This document shows positions 52,806 to 61,600 of a DNA stretch of 64,000 nucleotides, piece by piece. Source of the DNA: Cedecea lapagei (lineage in GTDB: Bacteria > Pseudomonadota > Gammaproteobacteria > Enterobacterales > Enterobacteriaceae); assembly GCF_900635955.1 (NCBI RefSeq), contig NZ_LR134201.1, positions 3,348,001 to 3,412,000 on the forward strand, read 5' to 3'. The notes below the pieces were generated by a model. It was not told the origin of the DNA. It worked only from the letters and a program-made list of their open reading frames with translations, and ran no database searches. Numbering within the stretch: the stretch's first letter is position 1; every line of letters begins with the position of its first letter. The translations under genes and the position numbers were made by a program.

Positions 52806-53975
52806 GGCTTCAACTGCCTGTACGGCAGTGAACTCGCCACCTGCGCCTCTAACTCTTCGTAAGTTTTTCTAAGCTGCCTGTACGGCAGTGAACGGTCATA
52901 CGTGCGGTCATGTTATGTCGGTGTCTTTTCTAAGCTGCCTGTACGGCAGTGAACAAATGAGGTTGTCCAGCTCGCCCGCACCGACTGTTTCTTAGCTGCC
53001 TGTACGGCAGTGAACGAAGAAGTGACGCCCGCGAGTGTGCAGCTCCGTTTCTAAGCTGCCTGTACGGCAGTGAACGTTTGCCCGCTTCGGCGGGTTTCTT
53101 TTTAACTTTTCTAAGCTGCCTGTACGGCAGTGAACGGAGTTAGCATTGGAAGAGCCCTGCATCATAATTTCTAAGCTGCCTGTACGGCAGTGAACACAGA
53201 GTTAATCGCAGGGTCAGTCACCGTACTTTTCTAAGCTGCCTGTACGGCAGTGAACGACCGAACAAATGGCGGTCGCGCTTTTCGATATTTCTAAGCTGCC
53301 TGTACGGCAGTGAACGAATATGTCGTACTGAGCCAGGGCGTCCATGATTTCTAAGCTGCCTGTACGGCAGTGAACCTGACGCTGGCGTTTCAGCGCGTAA
53401 ATGATGCTTTCTAAGCTGCCTGTACGGCAGTGAACTGCTGCACGGCCTGCGCCCAGATTGCTTTCCATTTCTAAGCTGCCTGTACGGCAGTGAACGACAG
53501 GCACCGTTTCGCCGGTGTCGTCACGCTTTTCTAAGCTGCCTGTACGGCAGTGAACATTGACCATCCGTGATGCCGTTTAAGCACGGCTTTCTAAGCTGCC
53601 TGTACGGCAGTGAACAAGTGAATGCGCAGATAGCGCTAAGTGTTTTTTTTCTAAGCTGCCTGTACGGCAGTGAACCCTCAGCTGATTCAATATCCGCGAC
53701 GAGTAACTTTCTAAGCTGCCTGTACGGCAGTGAACTCTTGCGGCGTCGGGCGTCGCGTACAAAGAACTTTCTAAGCTGCCTGTACGGCAGTGAACATAGT
53801 TGAGCCCAGATATCGGGTTGTTTGTCATTTCTAAGCTGCCTGTACGGCAGTGAACAAGACAGCGCACCGGAGCACCCGGCAGCAGGATTTCTAAGCTGCC
53901 TGTACGGCAGTGAACTCAAAGCGCATCAGGTTCGTCCAGACCTCCCATTTCTAAGCTGCCTGTACGGCAGTGAAC
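52806..53975 (-). CRISPR. Type I-F CRISPR array 1 (20 repeats, 19 spacers)
   Basis: Twenty 28-bp repeats (starting GTTCACTGCC and ending CTTAGAAA on the minus strand; hairpin CTGCC-GTACA-GGCAG) alternate with 32-33-bp spacers. The terminal copy at 52806-52833 is degenerate and the third (52988) has a changed handle base, which marks the old end; the leader side is at 53975. The two 33-bp spacers are the second and third from the old end. Transcription runs from the leader towards lower coordinates. One spacer (53076-53107) is a terminator sequence. Spacer targets need a database search. Confidence 0.98.
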
Positions 53976-54414
53976 TAAAGCTTTTCACAGCTAACCCTTT
54001 GTTGCAATAAACTAAGACGCCTCTTTTTGACTCCACACCTTTTTTTTAGCCACAACAGCACAGAAGCGATAAATCAATAAGTTACGAATTAGGATAAAAA
54101 AAGGGTCTACGGACGTTCAGGTTTTAGCATCAATGGTTTTTCAGCAACAATCCATGTTTTAAGTCCGTTCTTTAGATGACGAACCGGCAGGAATAACGAC
54201 GCCAGGACTGGAAAAAAATCGAACAGAAATATCGCTGGCTTTATGGCTGAAAGAGACTTGTGTAGTAGTGAGCTTTCCAATCGATACCATGACGACTATT
54301 TCAACTCGACCTGCACAGCGGTGAATAAAATGAAGAGAATCTCATTCATGTCAAAATTGCTTTAACTATGAACGCTCTGAAGAAAAAAGGGCGGTTTCCC
54401 GCCCTGCTTGCTGG
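53976..54414 (-). promoter_or_regulatory. Leader of CRISPR array 1
   Basis: These 439 bp hold no gene. The first ~160 bp beside the first repeat are recognisably homologous to the leader of array 2 (shared TTTTCACA, TGTTGCAAT, AATCAATAAGTTAC and AAAAAAGGGT blocks). AATCAATAAGTTA at 54072-54084 is a perfect match to the IHF consensus, 97 bp from the first repeat. IHF bends the leader for spacer integration in type I-F systems. The pre-crRNA promoter should lie here. Confidence 0.8.
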
Positions 54415-54969
54415 TTAAAACCAAGGAATACTCGCCTCAGTGCTTAACCCGTAGCGGCTAAATTCTCCCCTTATGGGGGATGATAATAGCTCTCCATGTA
54501 GGATAAATAACCGAAATGCCTGCTTAGAAGATAAACTCTTCATCTGTATAAAAGGCAGTCCAGAGCTTTGGTCCTGCTGATTTAAAATACGCTGCTGTGC
54601 TTCTTCCTCCGTTATCCATCCCTTGCGAACCGAACGACGCAATAACCTGTCTGCGCTGCTTTTGACCTGAACACGGGACACACATCGCCAGCCTTTTACC
54701 TCCGGAACGGCTTGCACTCCAGAGCTGGCGCAATAGTCGTTCAGGCCTGCACGCCAGCAAGTTGCCTCCAAAGACTCAAGTGCACCTCGCTCACCGTGCA
54801 AACGTAATACATCTCCTGGCGTTTTCTTGTGTTCAGGAAAGCTGACGCCTATATCACCTTTTTCGCGAGCCGCAAGTGCCCGATGCAGTTTGGCAAATAA
54901 GGCTGAGAGCAGCATCGTTGATTTAAACTCTGGGTCCGGAAGAACCCGGATATCCTGATAGCTGTCCAT
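54415..54969 (-). CDS. cas6f: Cas6f (Csy4) crRNA endoribonuclease
   Basis: A 184-residue processing nuclease that cuts pre-crRNA 3' of the CTGCC-loop-GGCAG hairpin and stays bound to it. The general-base histidine is His29 (KLHRAL), as in Pseudomonas Csy4. The arginine-rich helix that reads the hairpin is seen in SSADRLLRRSVRKGW, and the C-terminal serine-rich region follows (KSLSSKQAFRLFI). The start at 54969 gives the family length. It is the last gene of the csy operon, next to the array 1 leader. Confidence 0.95.
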   Translation of the reverse strand: MDSYQDIRVLPDPEFKSTMLLSALFAKLHRALAAREKGDIGVSFPEHKKTPGDVLRLHGERGALESLEATCWRAGLNDYCASSGVQAVPEVKGWRCVSRVQVKSSADRLLRRSVRKGWITEEEAQQRILNQQDQSSGLPFIQMKSLSSKQAFRLFILHGELLSSPIRGEFSRYGLSTEASIPWF

Positions 54970-54979
54970 AGATCCGCCC

Positions 54980-55975
54980 TTACTCTGCTTTCTCGCCGAA
55001 TACGCCGCCACGGATCAGCACGGCCATCACAAAGTGCTGCTGTTCAACCGACGGCTTATCGCCTTTTGTCACCCAATTATCGAGCAGAGTGTAGAAGTCC
55101 ATTTTCTCTTTTGGCTGACGGCAAGCCACGCCACGGCTGGTGACCGAGCCATACGGTTCTACAGCAATAGCGCCTAGCACTTCTACCTGCGGGTGCCAGG
55201 TATCAATGGTTCTGAGCGCGTTGCCCACCTTCTGGGAGTGCAGAGCCGCGACGCCGTCTACCTGGTACAACACTTTGCTTTTGCTACTGTTGCTGTCCAA
55301 CACCAGCTCCTGCGATGGGAACACTTCCTGTCCCTGCCCCAGGCACACATAGGCTTCGACATTCAGCAGCACGAAGCTCTCACCCTTCAGACCACGTTCG
55401 ATTTCTGCCGCCAGCGCTTTCAGAGATTCGTCTTTGTTGCCAAAGTCACGCAGCGAATAGTCATGGGCGTTAAATTCCCAGGTTTCACTCCCTTTAACGA
55501 CCACTTTCACCTGCTCTGCCCCAACGCGGTTACGCCACAGGAATCGGCCATTGGCCAGGTTTGAGGCATAACGCAGCGCAAGTTCGGCAAAGCCGTGCTC
55601 GGCAATGTAGCCATTGATTACGTCTTCAAGCTCAGCCTGATAAGCGCGATCGTTACAAACCGACGGCGTAGCCAGGTTACCCAAAATGCGGAGACTGAAG
55701 GCCATTTTTAAGGTGTCGGCATCCGCAGGCAATGCTGACACATCCACACGCTGCAGGTTGGCTTTCTGAATTTCGGCATCCAGCTTTGCAGGATCGCTGG
55801 CTACCGCATTTTTTAAGCGATTGGAGATGGTGCCACGCACAGCTTTCTCCTGAACTTTTACCGGCTGCCAGTTGTTACCCAACCAGTTGCCAGCAAATAA
55901 AAGTGCATCAGAGTTCGCCAGCTTGCGCTCAAAGGCCAGTACAGAAGCCGTTTTAATCGTCGTATTTTTCGCCAT
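54980..55975 (-). CDS. csy3: Cas7f (Csy3) backbone subunit
   Basis: A 331-residue RAMP protein, present in six copies along the crRNA in the type I-F Cascade. Typical blocks: VLAFERKLANSDALLFAGNW at the N-terminus, YASNLANGRFLWRNRVGAEQ, GSVTSRGVACR and the C-terminal helix FYTLLDNWVT. Length matches Pseudomonas Csy3 closely. It follows csy2 after 11 bp and precedes cas6f by 10 bp. Confidence 0.96.
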   Translation of the reverse strand: MAKNTTIKTASVLAFERKLANSDALLFAGNWLGNNWQPVKVQEKAVRGTISNRLKNAVASDPAKLDAEIQKANLQRVDVSALPADADTLKMAFSLRILGNLATPSVCNDRAYQAELEDVINGYIAEHGFAELALRYASNLANGRFLWRNRVGAEQVKVVVKGSETWEFNAHDYSLRDFGNKDESLKALAAEIERGLKGESFVLLNVEAYVCLGQGQEVFPSQELVLDSNSSKSKVLYQVDGVAALHSQKVGNALRTIDTWHPQVEVLGAIAVEPYGSVTSRGVACRQPKEKMDFYTLLDNWVTKGDKPSVEQQHFVMAVLIRGGVFGEKAE

Positions 55976-55986
55976 GATATAGTCTC

Positions 55987-56919
55987 TTAAATGTCATCAA
56001 AAATAATAGGTTCATCTGCTTCCAGTTCATCATCTTCTTGAACGAGCGGGCCGCAGCAGTAGTAGCCGGTTTCCGTTGTGTGATAGCGCCAGAATGCGTC
56101 TTCAGGCGTCGTAATCCTGTGCATGCCACGCCATTCCCCTACCCCGTATACCGCTTCAGCAAAGCAGAAAGGCGACTCGGCATCACGCGCATTGGCGACT
56201 GTACCTGCTTCATAAAGAGGAGAGATACGCTGCCAGCCGGTCATCAGAGGAACCAGGTAACCTGCCTCTGGTTTTGGCTGAGATTGCCAGTTTCCTGATT
56301 CGTCGGATTTCATTTTGAGCGCCGCGAAATCGAGCCAGGCATCAAGCTTGTCTGCGTCTGGCTGCTGCTGTTGCAGCTGCTGGAAGTGAGTTTCCAGCAA
56401 TGACGAGCGGTCAAGAAGAGCAAAGCCAGGCATCAGGCTGTAGCGAACCTCTCGCCACACATCTTCGTCAGCAGTAAGTGCATAAATGCGGACGTTGCGC
56501 ATACCCGTAATGGAGCCACCAGCCAGCTTTTGCGTCTGACACAGCGTTTCGATGTGCTCTTCCAAAGCCCGGAATCCCGCATCGCCGTTGGCAATCTCGC
56601 CGTGACATTCCAGCAGCAAAGAGACCGTCATGTGCATACGGCCTTCTTCATTAAAAGCGGCCGTTTTTCCTTCGCGGGTTAGCGGGTTGCGGGTTAAAGC
56701 AAACTGATAATCACGCCCGGAGGTATGGGCATGCACCTGATGGCTATGGCAAACCACGCCACACCCGCTCAGCGTAATGCCGTGGCTGTCCTCAAGCTTT
56801 CTGGAGATCGCATGCATGTAACCCAGAAAATGGGTGATTGCCGGGAATCCCCAGGTTAGCCCCGCAATGGCGTTGGCATTTTCAACCTTCAGGCGATGTA
56901 AAACGATAAGCTTACTCAT
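55987..56919 (-). CDS. csy2: Cas5f (Csy2)
   Basis: A 310-residue subunit that caps the 5' handle of the crRNA with Csy1. Family blocks: LIVLHRLKVENANAIAGLTW, GFPAITHFLGYMHAISRKL and CHSHQVHAHTSGRDYQFALT. AGGAG precedes the ATG, which overlaps the csy1 stop by eight bases, indicating coupled translation. Confidence 0.95.
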   Translation of the reverse strand: MSKLIVLHRLKVENANAIAGLTWGFPAITHFLGYMHAISRKLEDSHGITLSGCGVVCHSHQVHAHTSGRDYQFALTRNPLTREGKTAAFNEEGRMHMTVSLLLECHGEIANGDAGFRALEEHIETLCQTQKLAGGSITGMRNVRIYALTADEDVWREVRYSLMPGFALLDRSSLLETHFQQLQQQQPDADKLDAWLDFAALKMKSDESGNWQSQPKPEAGYLVPLMTGWQRISPLYEAGTVANARDAESPFCFAEAVYGVGEWRGMHRITTPEDAFWRYHTTETGYYCCGPLVQEDDELEADEPIIFDDI

Positions 56920-58228
56920 GGCGATATCTCCTGAAAGAGCGTTCCATCTCCCGCAGGCGCTGGCGGAACAGCGGTTTTGTCCGCCACTCTTTTTGCTCTG
57001 TCAGCTCTGCGCCTATCCCTCCCACCTTAAGATGTCCATTCAGCCAGCGGGCAAAATCATCGGCCACTTTACTCTGCCAGTCACCTTTATCACGCTCTGC
57101 CCGAAAAACTTCGTCGGTAATAGTCCGATAAGGGTCGAGCCACAGCCGCTGATGTTCAGATAATTTACATTCTGAGTCCTGAGTCCACCCCACCCACTCT
57201 TCACGCTGAATACCAGCAGCAATGTTGAAGAGCATATCGATAAGCTCGTCGATGTCGCGATCTAACTGCCGGCGGATGCGAACGTTGTTGTTTTTTCCGG
57301 AACTCGCCAACAAATGAATCAGCCGACGACGGGCATGCCTTGTCGCATGTTCAAAGGCGCCAGGAGCAAAGATTGTGGTCATTCCAAATGGCTTTTTATC
57401 CTGAACTTCCCAGGCTGGGGGCTGAGCAGAAAACAGCCACGTACGCCCGCCTCGTACACTGTTTAATAAAGAAATATTTTGCGGTTTTGTTCCGCCAAAA
57501 TTGACCACGGCAGTGTTGGGAAACATCACCAAAGTATCCGGATGCCACTCATTCTTGCGGCGCGCCTGCCAGGCGGCTTTCGACTCTTCGCTAAAGCGAT
57601 GAGCAACAATTTTTTGGTGTAAAGCATGAGTCAGAGAACTGGAAAAAAGCGGGCTCAACAGGTGATAGCCCTCGGCAACGGGGAAATAGATTTGCTTCGC
57701 CAATTTATGGGAAACGGGATCTTTTATTGTCAGCGCCCGCGAAAATCCTTCCAGCCACTCGGCAAGCTGTTGCGGATTTTCCGCCAGCGCCGCCAGCGCT
57801 GAGTCATCATTGCGCTTCAGGCAGGCCAGCAGCGAATCGCCATCCACTTCGGTTTGCAGCAGCTTAGCTATATCCAGCGCCGCAGCATTACCCACCGCAT
57901 CCGCCACAGGATTATTCAACGTTGAAGTTGAAAGGTAACCTTCTACAGCATCGGTTTCGGTAAAAATGCTGCTGCTTTTGGAATCACCGTGGGTGAATTT
58001 AGCAGCGTGCGTAACAAGGCTGATTTGCCCCGCCCGCTTTGCAGCATCCGTCAGCCAGTTTACTGGCTCATAGCGTAACTCGAGCTCGCGGCGCTCCTGC
58101 AATATTTCACTTTCTAGCGAGCTATCTGCCGCCAGGCGCTTAGCAGCATCTTTGTCGAAGGCATCGAGTTTGGTTTGCCGTCGTCCTGCTATGTACTCAA
58201 CAACAAATGCACTTATCCGTGTAGACAT
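56912..58228 (-). CDS. csy1: Cas8f (Csy1) large subunit
   Basis: A 438-residue PAM-reading and handle-binding subunit of the I-F effector. Visible family features: VNFGGTKPQNISLLNSVRGG, SWLFSAQPPAW-like region (TWLFSAQPPAWEVQ) and SGKNNNVRIRRQLDRDID. Three ATG codons occur in tandem (58234, 58231, 58228); GGAGG at 58236-58240 gives best spacing to the third, giving MSTRISAFVVEYI. It heads the csy operon; upstream lies the unusual control region described separately. Confidence 0.94.
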   Translation of the reverse strand: MSTRISAFVVEYIAGRRQTKLDAFDKDAAKRLAADSSLESEILQERRELELRYEPVNWLTDAAKRAGQISLVTHAAKFTHGDSKSSSIFTETDAVEGYLSTSTLNNPVADAVGNAAALDIAKLLQTEVDGDSLLACLKRNDDSALAALAENPQQLAEWLEGFSRALTIKDPVSHKLAKQIYFPVAEGYHLLSPLFSSSLTHALHQKIVAHRFSEESKAAWQARRKNEWHPDTLVMFPNTAVVNFGGTKPQNISLLNSVRGGRTWLFSAQPPAWEVQDKKPFGMTTIFAPGAFEHATRHARRRLIHLLASSGKNNNVRIRRQLDRDIDELIDMLFNIAAGIQREEWVGWTQDSECKLSEHQRLWLDPYRTITDEVFRAERDKGDWQSKVADDFARWLNGHLKVGGIGAELTEQKEWRTKPLFRQRLREMERSFRRYRHE

Positions 58229-58253
58229 CATCATCCCTCCGGTTACGATAAAA

Positions 58254-58403
58254 TCACCTTAAATGCAGACTTATTAATGAGTTAAAAACATTTAATCCAG
58301 GGCCATTAAAGTTCTGGCTAATAGCGACAGACTCAGGTCGAGGCAGCATCGCAGTAGTCATGAATAGTAAAAAAGCACATGAAAGCATCCTAAAATCTCT
58401 CAT
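58254..58403 (-). CDS. 49-codon ORF upstream of csy1
   Basis: An open frame reading MRDFRMLSCAFLLFMTTAML then a polar tail to TGA, ending 20 bp before the first possible csy1 start. The N-terminal half is hydrophobic. Codons 2 and 5 are AGA and AGG, rare arginine codons. The Shine-Dalgarno is weak (GGAT ten bases upstream; GAG adjacent). It lies between the matched site and csy1. It may be a leader peptide, a CreT-like toxin, or chance; the ORF itself is certain, its translation is not. Confidence 0.35.
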   Translation of the reverse strand: MRDFRMLSCAFLLFMTTAMLPRPESVAISQNFNGPGLNVFNSLISLHLR

Positions 58404-58434
58404 CTCAGTATCCAGGTTTGTTTACATATGCCAA

Positions 58435-58496
58435 AGAATGCGCGTAAAATTCATTTACGTCAATAAAAATTACAAGTAACACAGGTTATATATAGG
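58435..58496 (-). promoter_or_regulatory. csy1 promoter region containing the pseudo-spacer target
   Basis: On the minus strand a CC (58495-58496) is followed by a 28-nt stretch (58494 down to 58467) that matches the pseudo-spacer at 22 positions: 1-11, 13-16, 19-24 and 27. It starts TATATATAAC, a possible -10. Just beyond, TTGACG (58458-58463) and CATTCT (58435-58440) with 17-bp spacing form a second possible promoter. The target therefore covers or touches promoter elements directed at csy1. Confidence 0.6.
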
Positions 58497-58511
58497 ATGA
58501 AAATACAATCT

Positions 58512-58520
58512 TGTTATATT
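58512..58520 (+). promoter_or_regulatory. Extended -10 for the crRNA-like RNA
   Basis: TGT-TATATT fits an extended -10 element (TGN-TATAAT) and would place a transcript start near 58527, about 15 nt before the first pseudo-repeat. No good -35 is seen, as expected for this promoter type. Confidence 0.45.
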
Positions 58521-58526
58521 TGATTA

Positions 58527-58625
58527 ACCCCCTTAAACTTCAGCAACTGCCGTACAGGCAGCTTAGAAATATATATAACCCGTGTGGCTTGTAGCTAGTT
58601 AACTGCCGTACAGGCAGCTCGCGCC
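58527..58625 (+). ncRNA. crRNA-like regulator (CreR/CreA-type) between csy1 and cas3
   Basis: Two repeat-like units, inverted relative to both arrays: 58542-58569, identical to the array 1 repeat over its last 24 bases including hairpin and handle CTTAGAAA, and 58598-58625, intact from GTTAACTGCC through GGCAG but with a degenerate 3' end. They flank a 28-nt pseudo-spacer (58570-58597, starting TATATATAACCCGTG). Cas6f could release a crRNA-like RNA with a correct handle. Its guide matches the csy1 promoter region with a CC PAM. Such single-spacer regulators (CreA, CreR) are known in other CRISPR types; this one is inferred from sequence. Confidence 0.6.
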
Positions 58626-58642
58626 CTCAGCCGAGGGCGCGA
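58619..58642. terminator. Perfect GC hairpin at the cas3 3' end
   Basis: TCGCGCCCTC-AGCC-GAGGGCGCGA is a perfect 10-bp stem with four-base loop. It contains the cas3 stop (58627-58629) and directly follows the second pseudo-repeat. No U-run follows on either strand, so it may block convergent transcription or stabilise RNA 3' ends. Confidence 0.5.
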
Positions 58643-61600
58643 AACACGCCCAACAAAGGGTGATAAAGCCAGGCGGCATCACCAGGCTTTCTAGCCCGTA
58701 AATTAATTTCGCCGTAGAAGCGGCTGACCTGTTGAAGCTCCATGTTTTTTCGCTCAGCAAGGTCGAGCATCGCCGCGGCATAATCACTTTCCAGCCAGGA
58801 AGAAACGCCCCCGGCCAGCGTCAGCTCAACGGACCCGATTCCCCCTGCATCTTTCCAGCCCATATCATCCAGCATGCGGAAAGTCGGCTCGTCCTCTTCC
58901 TCCGCCATAAACAAAAACATCTGCTCTTCAGACAGAGATTGCCTAAATGGCGTCAACCTCTGCAGTTCGCCGCTCCAGCTAATTTTTTTGCGCCACCAGG
59001 CCGCGGCTGGAGGCCGTTTGTTAGCCTCTATGGCTCCCAGTAGATCGCTATAGCTGCGCCCGTGCTCAAGGGTACTGAGATTATGGTAAGCCTTCGTTTT
59101 GCGATAATGTCCTTCGGGCTCAAGAATGCGCGGCACCGAATTCACAAATTGATATTGCTCAGGGCGAAGGATATCGGCGAGATCGTGGCTGCTTAACCTG
59201 TAAGTATCGTTTTCAAAGCCGGGTTTGCAGTAGGCCGCCGTTTGCGTACCTGCACGTAATGCTTTGAAATTCTTGCTGAGGATCAGAAGATTGGCGCTTT
59301 GCGGCTTTTGCTGGCGGTGCCGCTGAATGCGGCCAGCAAACTGGATAATGGAGCGCATTGAACTGGGCTCTGCGATACCCCAGTCCGCATCCCAATCCCT
59401 GCCAACCTCGATAACAGAGGTTCCCAGCACAACAAATATGTGGTGCATCGCCAAATTTTGCTCAATGGCTTTCTGTATTTCAGGCTGCTGCCAAAGCGAC
59501 TGCTCATCGTGGCGGGAAAAAGCCGCATCAAGGCGTTTTTCAATATAAGAACGAAATAGCAGCGGATGCTGGCTGTGATAAACACAGTAATGAATGCAAT
59601 ACCCTTCCGGCGAAGGAACCGACATCAAAGCCCGAGCCATCGCCACCAGAGGATTTATATTCGCCATTCGCATCAACCCCAGCGAGATCGTTTTTCCGTT
59701 GGGATGCGTTTGATGATGGCAGGCATGCAAACTGAGTATTTCGCGCTGAAGCATAGCAGCAAGCGATGCAGCTTCCCTATCGGCCACCTCAATGGGAAGC
59801 AGTTTTGCCTCACGAAGAGCCGGTTTCACTGTCAGCCTTTTAGCACGGCGCTGAACAAACTGATTATGGTGCTCAAAGAAAGGCTGCGTAGCCCCGAGTT
59901 CAGCGGAACAGGATTCATCCTCATCGAACCAGGCGCAGCAAACATTCAGCGTCTGCCCCGGTTCACCACAGGCCTGCTGAAAGGCTTTTCGCCCCGAGAG
60001 ATAAGCGCTATAAAGCGCCAGCACCAGCGACGGTGGTAGCGTCGCGGAGGAGAGTAGCACCCGGCTTCCCAGCATTCCCGCCCAGTTAACCAGGCGGCAA
60101 AGAGCATGCTGGTCGGCAATATCAAAATCATCGGGTTCATCAAGCACAAGGTCGCTGGTCAGAAGGCGCAGCATCGGGGCAATTTGCCTGCCTCCGCGTG
60201 TTCCTTCTGTCGCCGGCATAATGTGATCGATTGTCGAGACAAGTACGGGAGCATTTATGAGCTTGCTGAGCTTTGGATCGCGGTCCAGAAGCTGGCGCAG
60301 CGGCCCCTGATTAATCACACCGTCATAATGAACATACTGATGCCTTTCAAATAACGCTTCCTCTGAAGCACTGCTGCAATCGATGTCATCTTTATCTTCG
60401 TACAACTCACGCACGGCGGAAGAGCCGATTAATACGGCAAGGTCGTCCTCACCCAGATTCAGCTTTTCCCGAAGGGCATCTCCGGTCTGGAGCGTCAGGG
60501 TGCGTAGTCCCAATGCGACGGTGAAGCGGCAGCCTTTATCTTCATTGGATAAGGCGTACATAATTCGCGCATTGGCAAAGGTCTTTCCACAACCCGTCGA
60601 GGCCATATTAATACCGAAAAATCCCTGCCGTTCTGCACGTTCGCGCAGCCCTTGAGCCACGTCCCACGTACGATTCTGCCAGTGAAAACGGGAATGTTTC
60701 GCCCGTTCACGAAAACCTTTGTGCCGTGTGATAGACGGTAAATGCTCACGCAGTATTGGCAGCGATCTTCCTAATAAAAACGCATGATGCGCGACGCCAA
60801 TATTGTGCTCATCCAGCTTCTGCTTGAGCTCCCCGGTTGCCCGGTCGGTGTTAGCCCAGGTGGCGCAGGCTGTATCCTGCCACGCCGTGCGGGGCATCTG
60901 AGAAGAGTAAAAATGATCGGCAAGCATAAGCGACAGCCGCGCCATATGTAAGGTGAAAACCTGATCCATGCTGCCAAATTCATAAACAGAGACCGCGTGC
61001 GCGGCCCGCTTTGCCAACTGTCGGGCCTTCTCACGCCAGGTATTGCTCTGTAACGGCGTTCCCTCAGGAAAGCGCCAGACGTTTTTAAAATCCTGGGCTG
61101 ACCAGCCATCCTTCAGGTGATTACGTGAGTTCCAGTTGGCATTAAGCTGCGCCGTTAGCCAGTTATCCTGTTCAAAACTGGGGGGAGCATCTTTCCTTAA
61201 ATATTGTGGTAAACGGTGATGGGACAGAATAAGCCAGGCTACCACCTGCGCCAGAGGAGGCAGCCCAATAAACGGGCTTTCCGTGCGCTCCTGCGTATCT
61301 TTATAGAGCTGTGCAAGCAGCGCTTTTTCATCGGAGGGGTTCAGCGTGCCAAGCTGTGCCAGCCATTGGGCATCTGTTTGCTGCCCGACCAACGCCTGAA
61401 ACAGCCTTACGGATAACCACTCGTGCCTAAACGGCTGGTAGCCGCGGGCTGAACTGCCTTTTAATCCTTTCTGGAACAAAGCCCCTGCTTTGCCAAAATC
61501 ATGAAACAGACCGGCAATGGCGGCCAGGACGGCAATGGACTCGATGCTGCGCCAGCCTGACTCATGTTTGCTGCGCAGAATATCCCTCGAAGTGCGATTG

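Noticed and set aside
53214..54010. Several open frames of 60-130 codons across CRISPR array 1 on both strands
   Set aside because: They are translations of the 28-bp repeat (VHCRTGSLE, LSCLYGSE and SLPYRQLR periodicity) and spacers, not genes.
58542..58625. Pseudo-repeats read as an ordinary third CRISPR array
   Set aside because: Only one 28-nt spacer, degenerate outer ends, opposite orientation and no leader homology; the chromosomal promoter match fits a regulator better.
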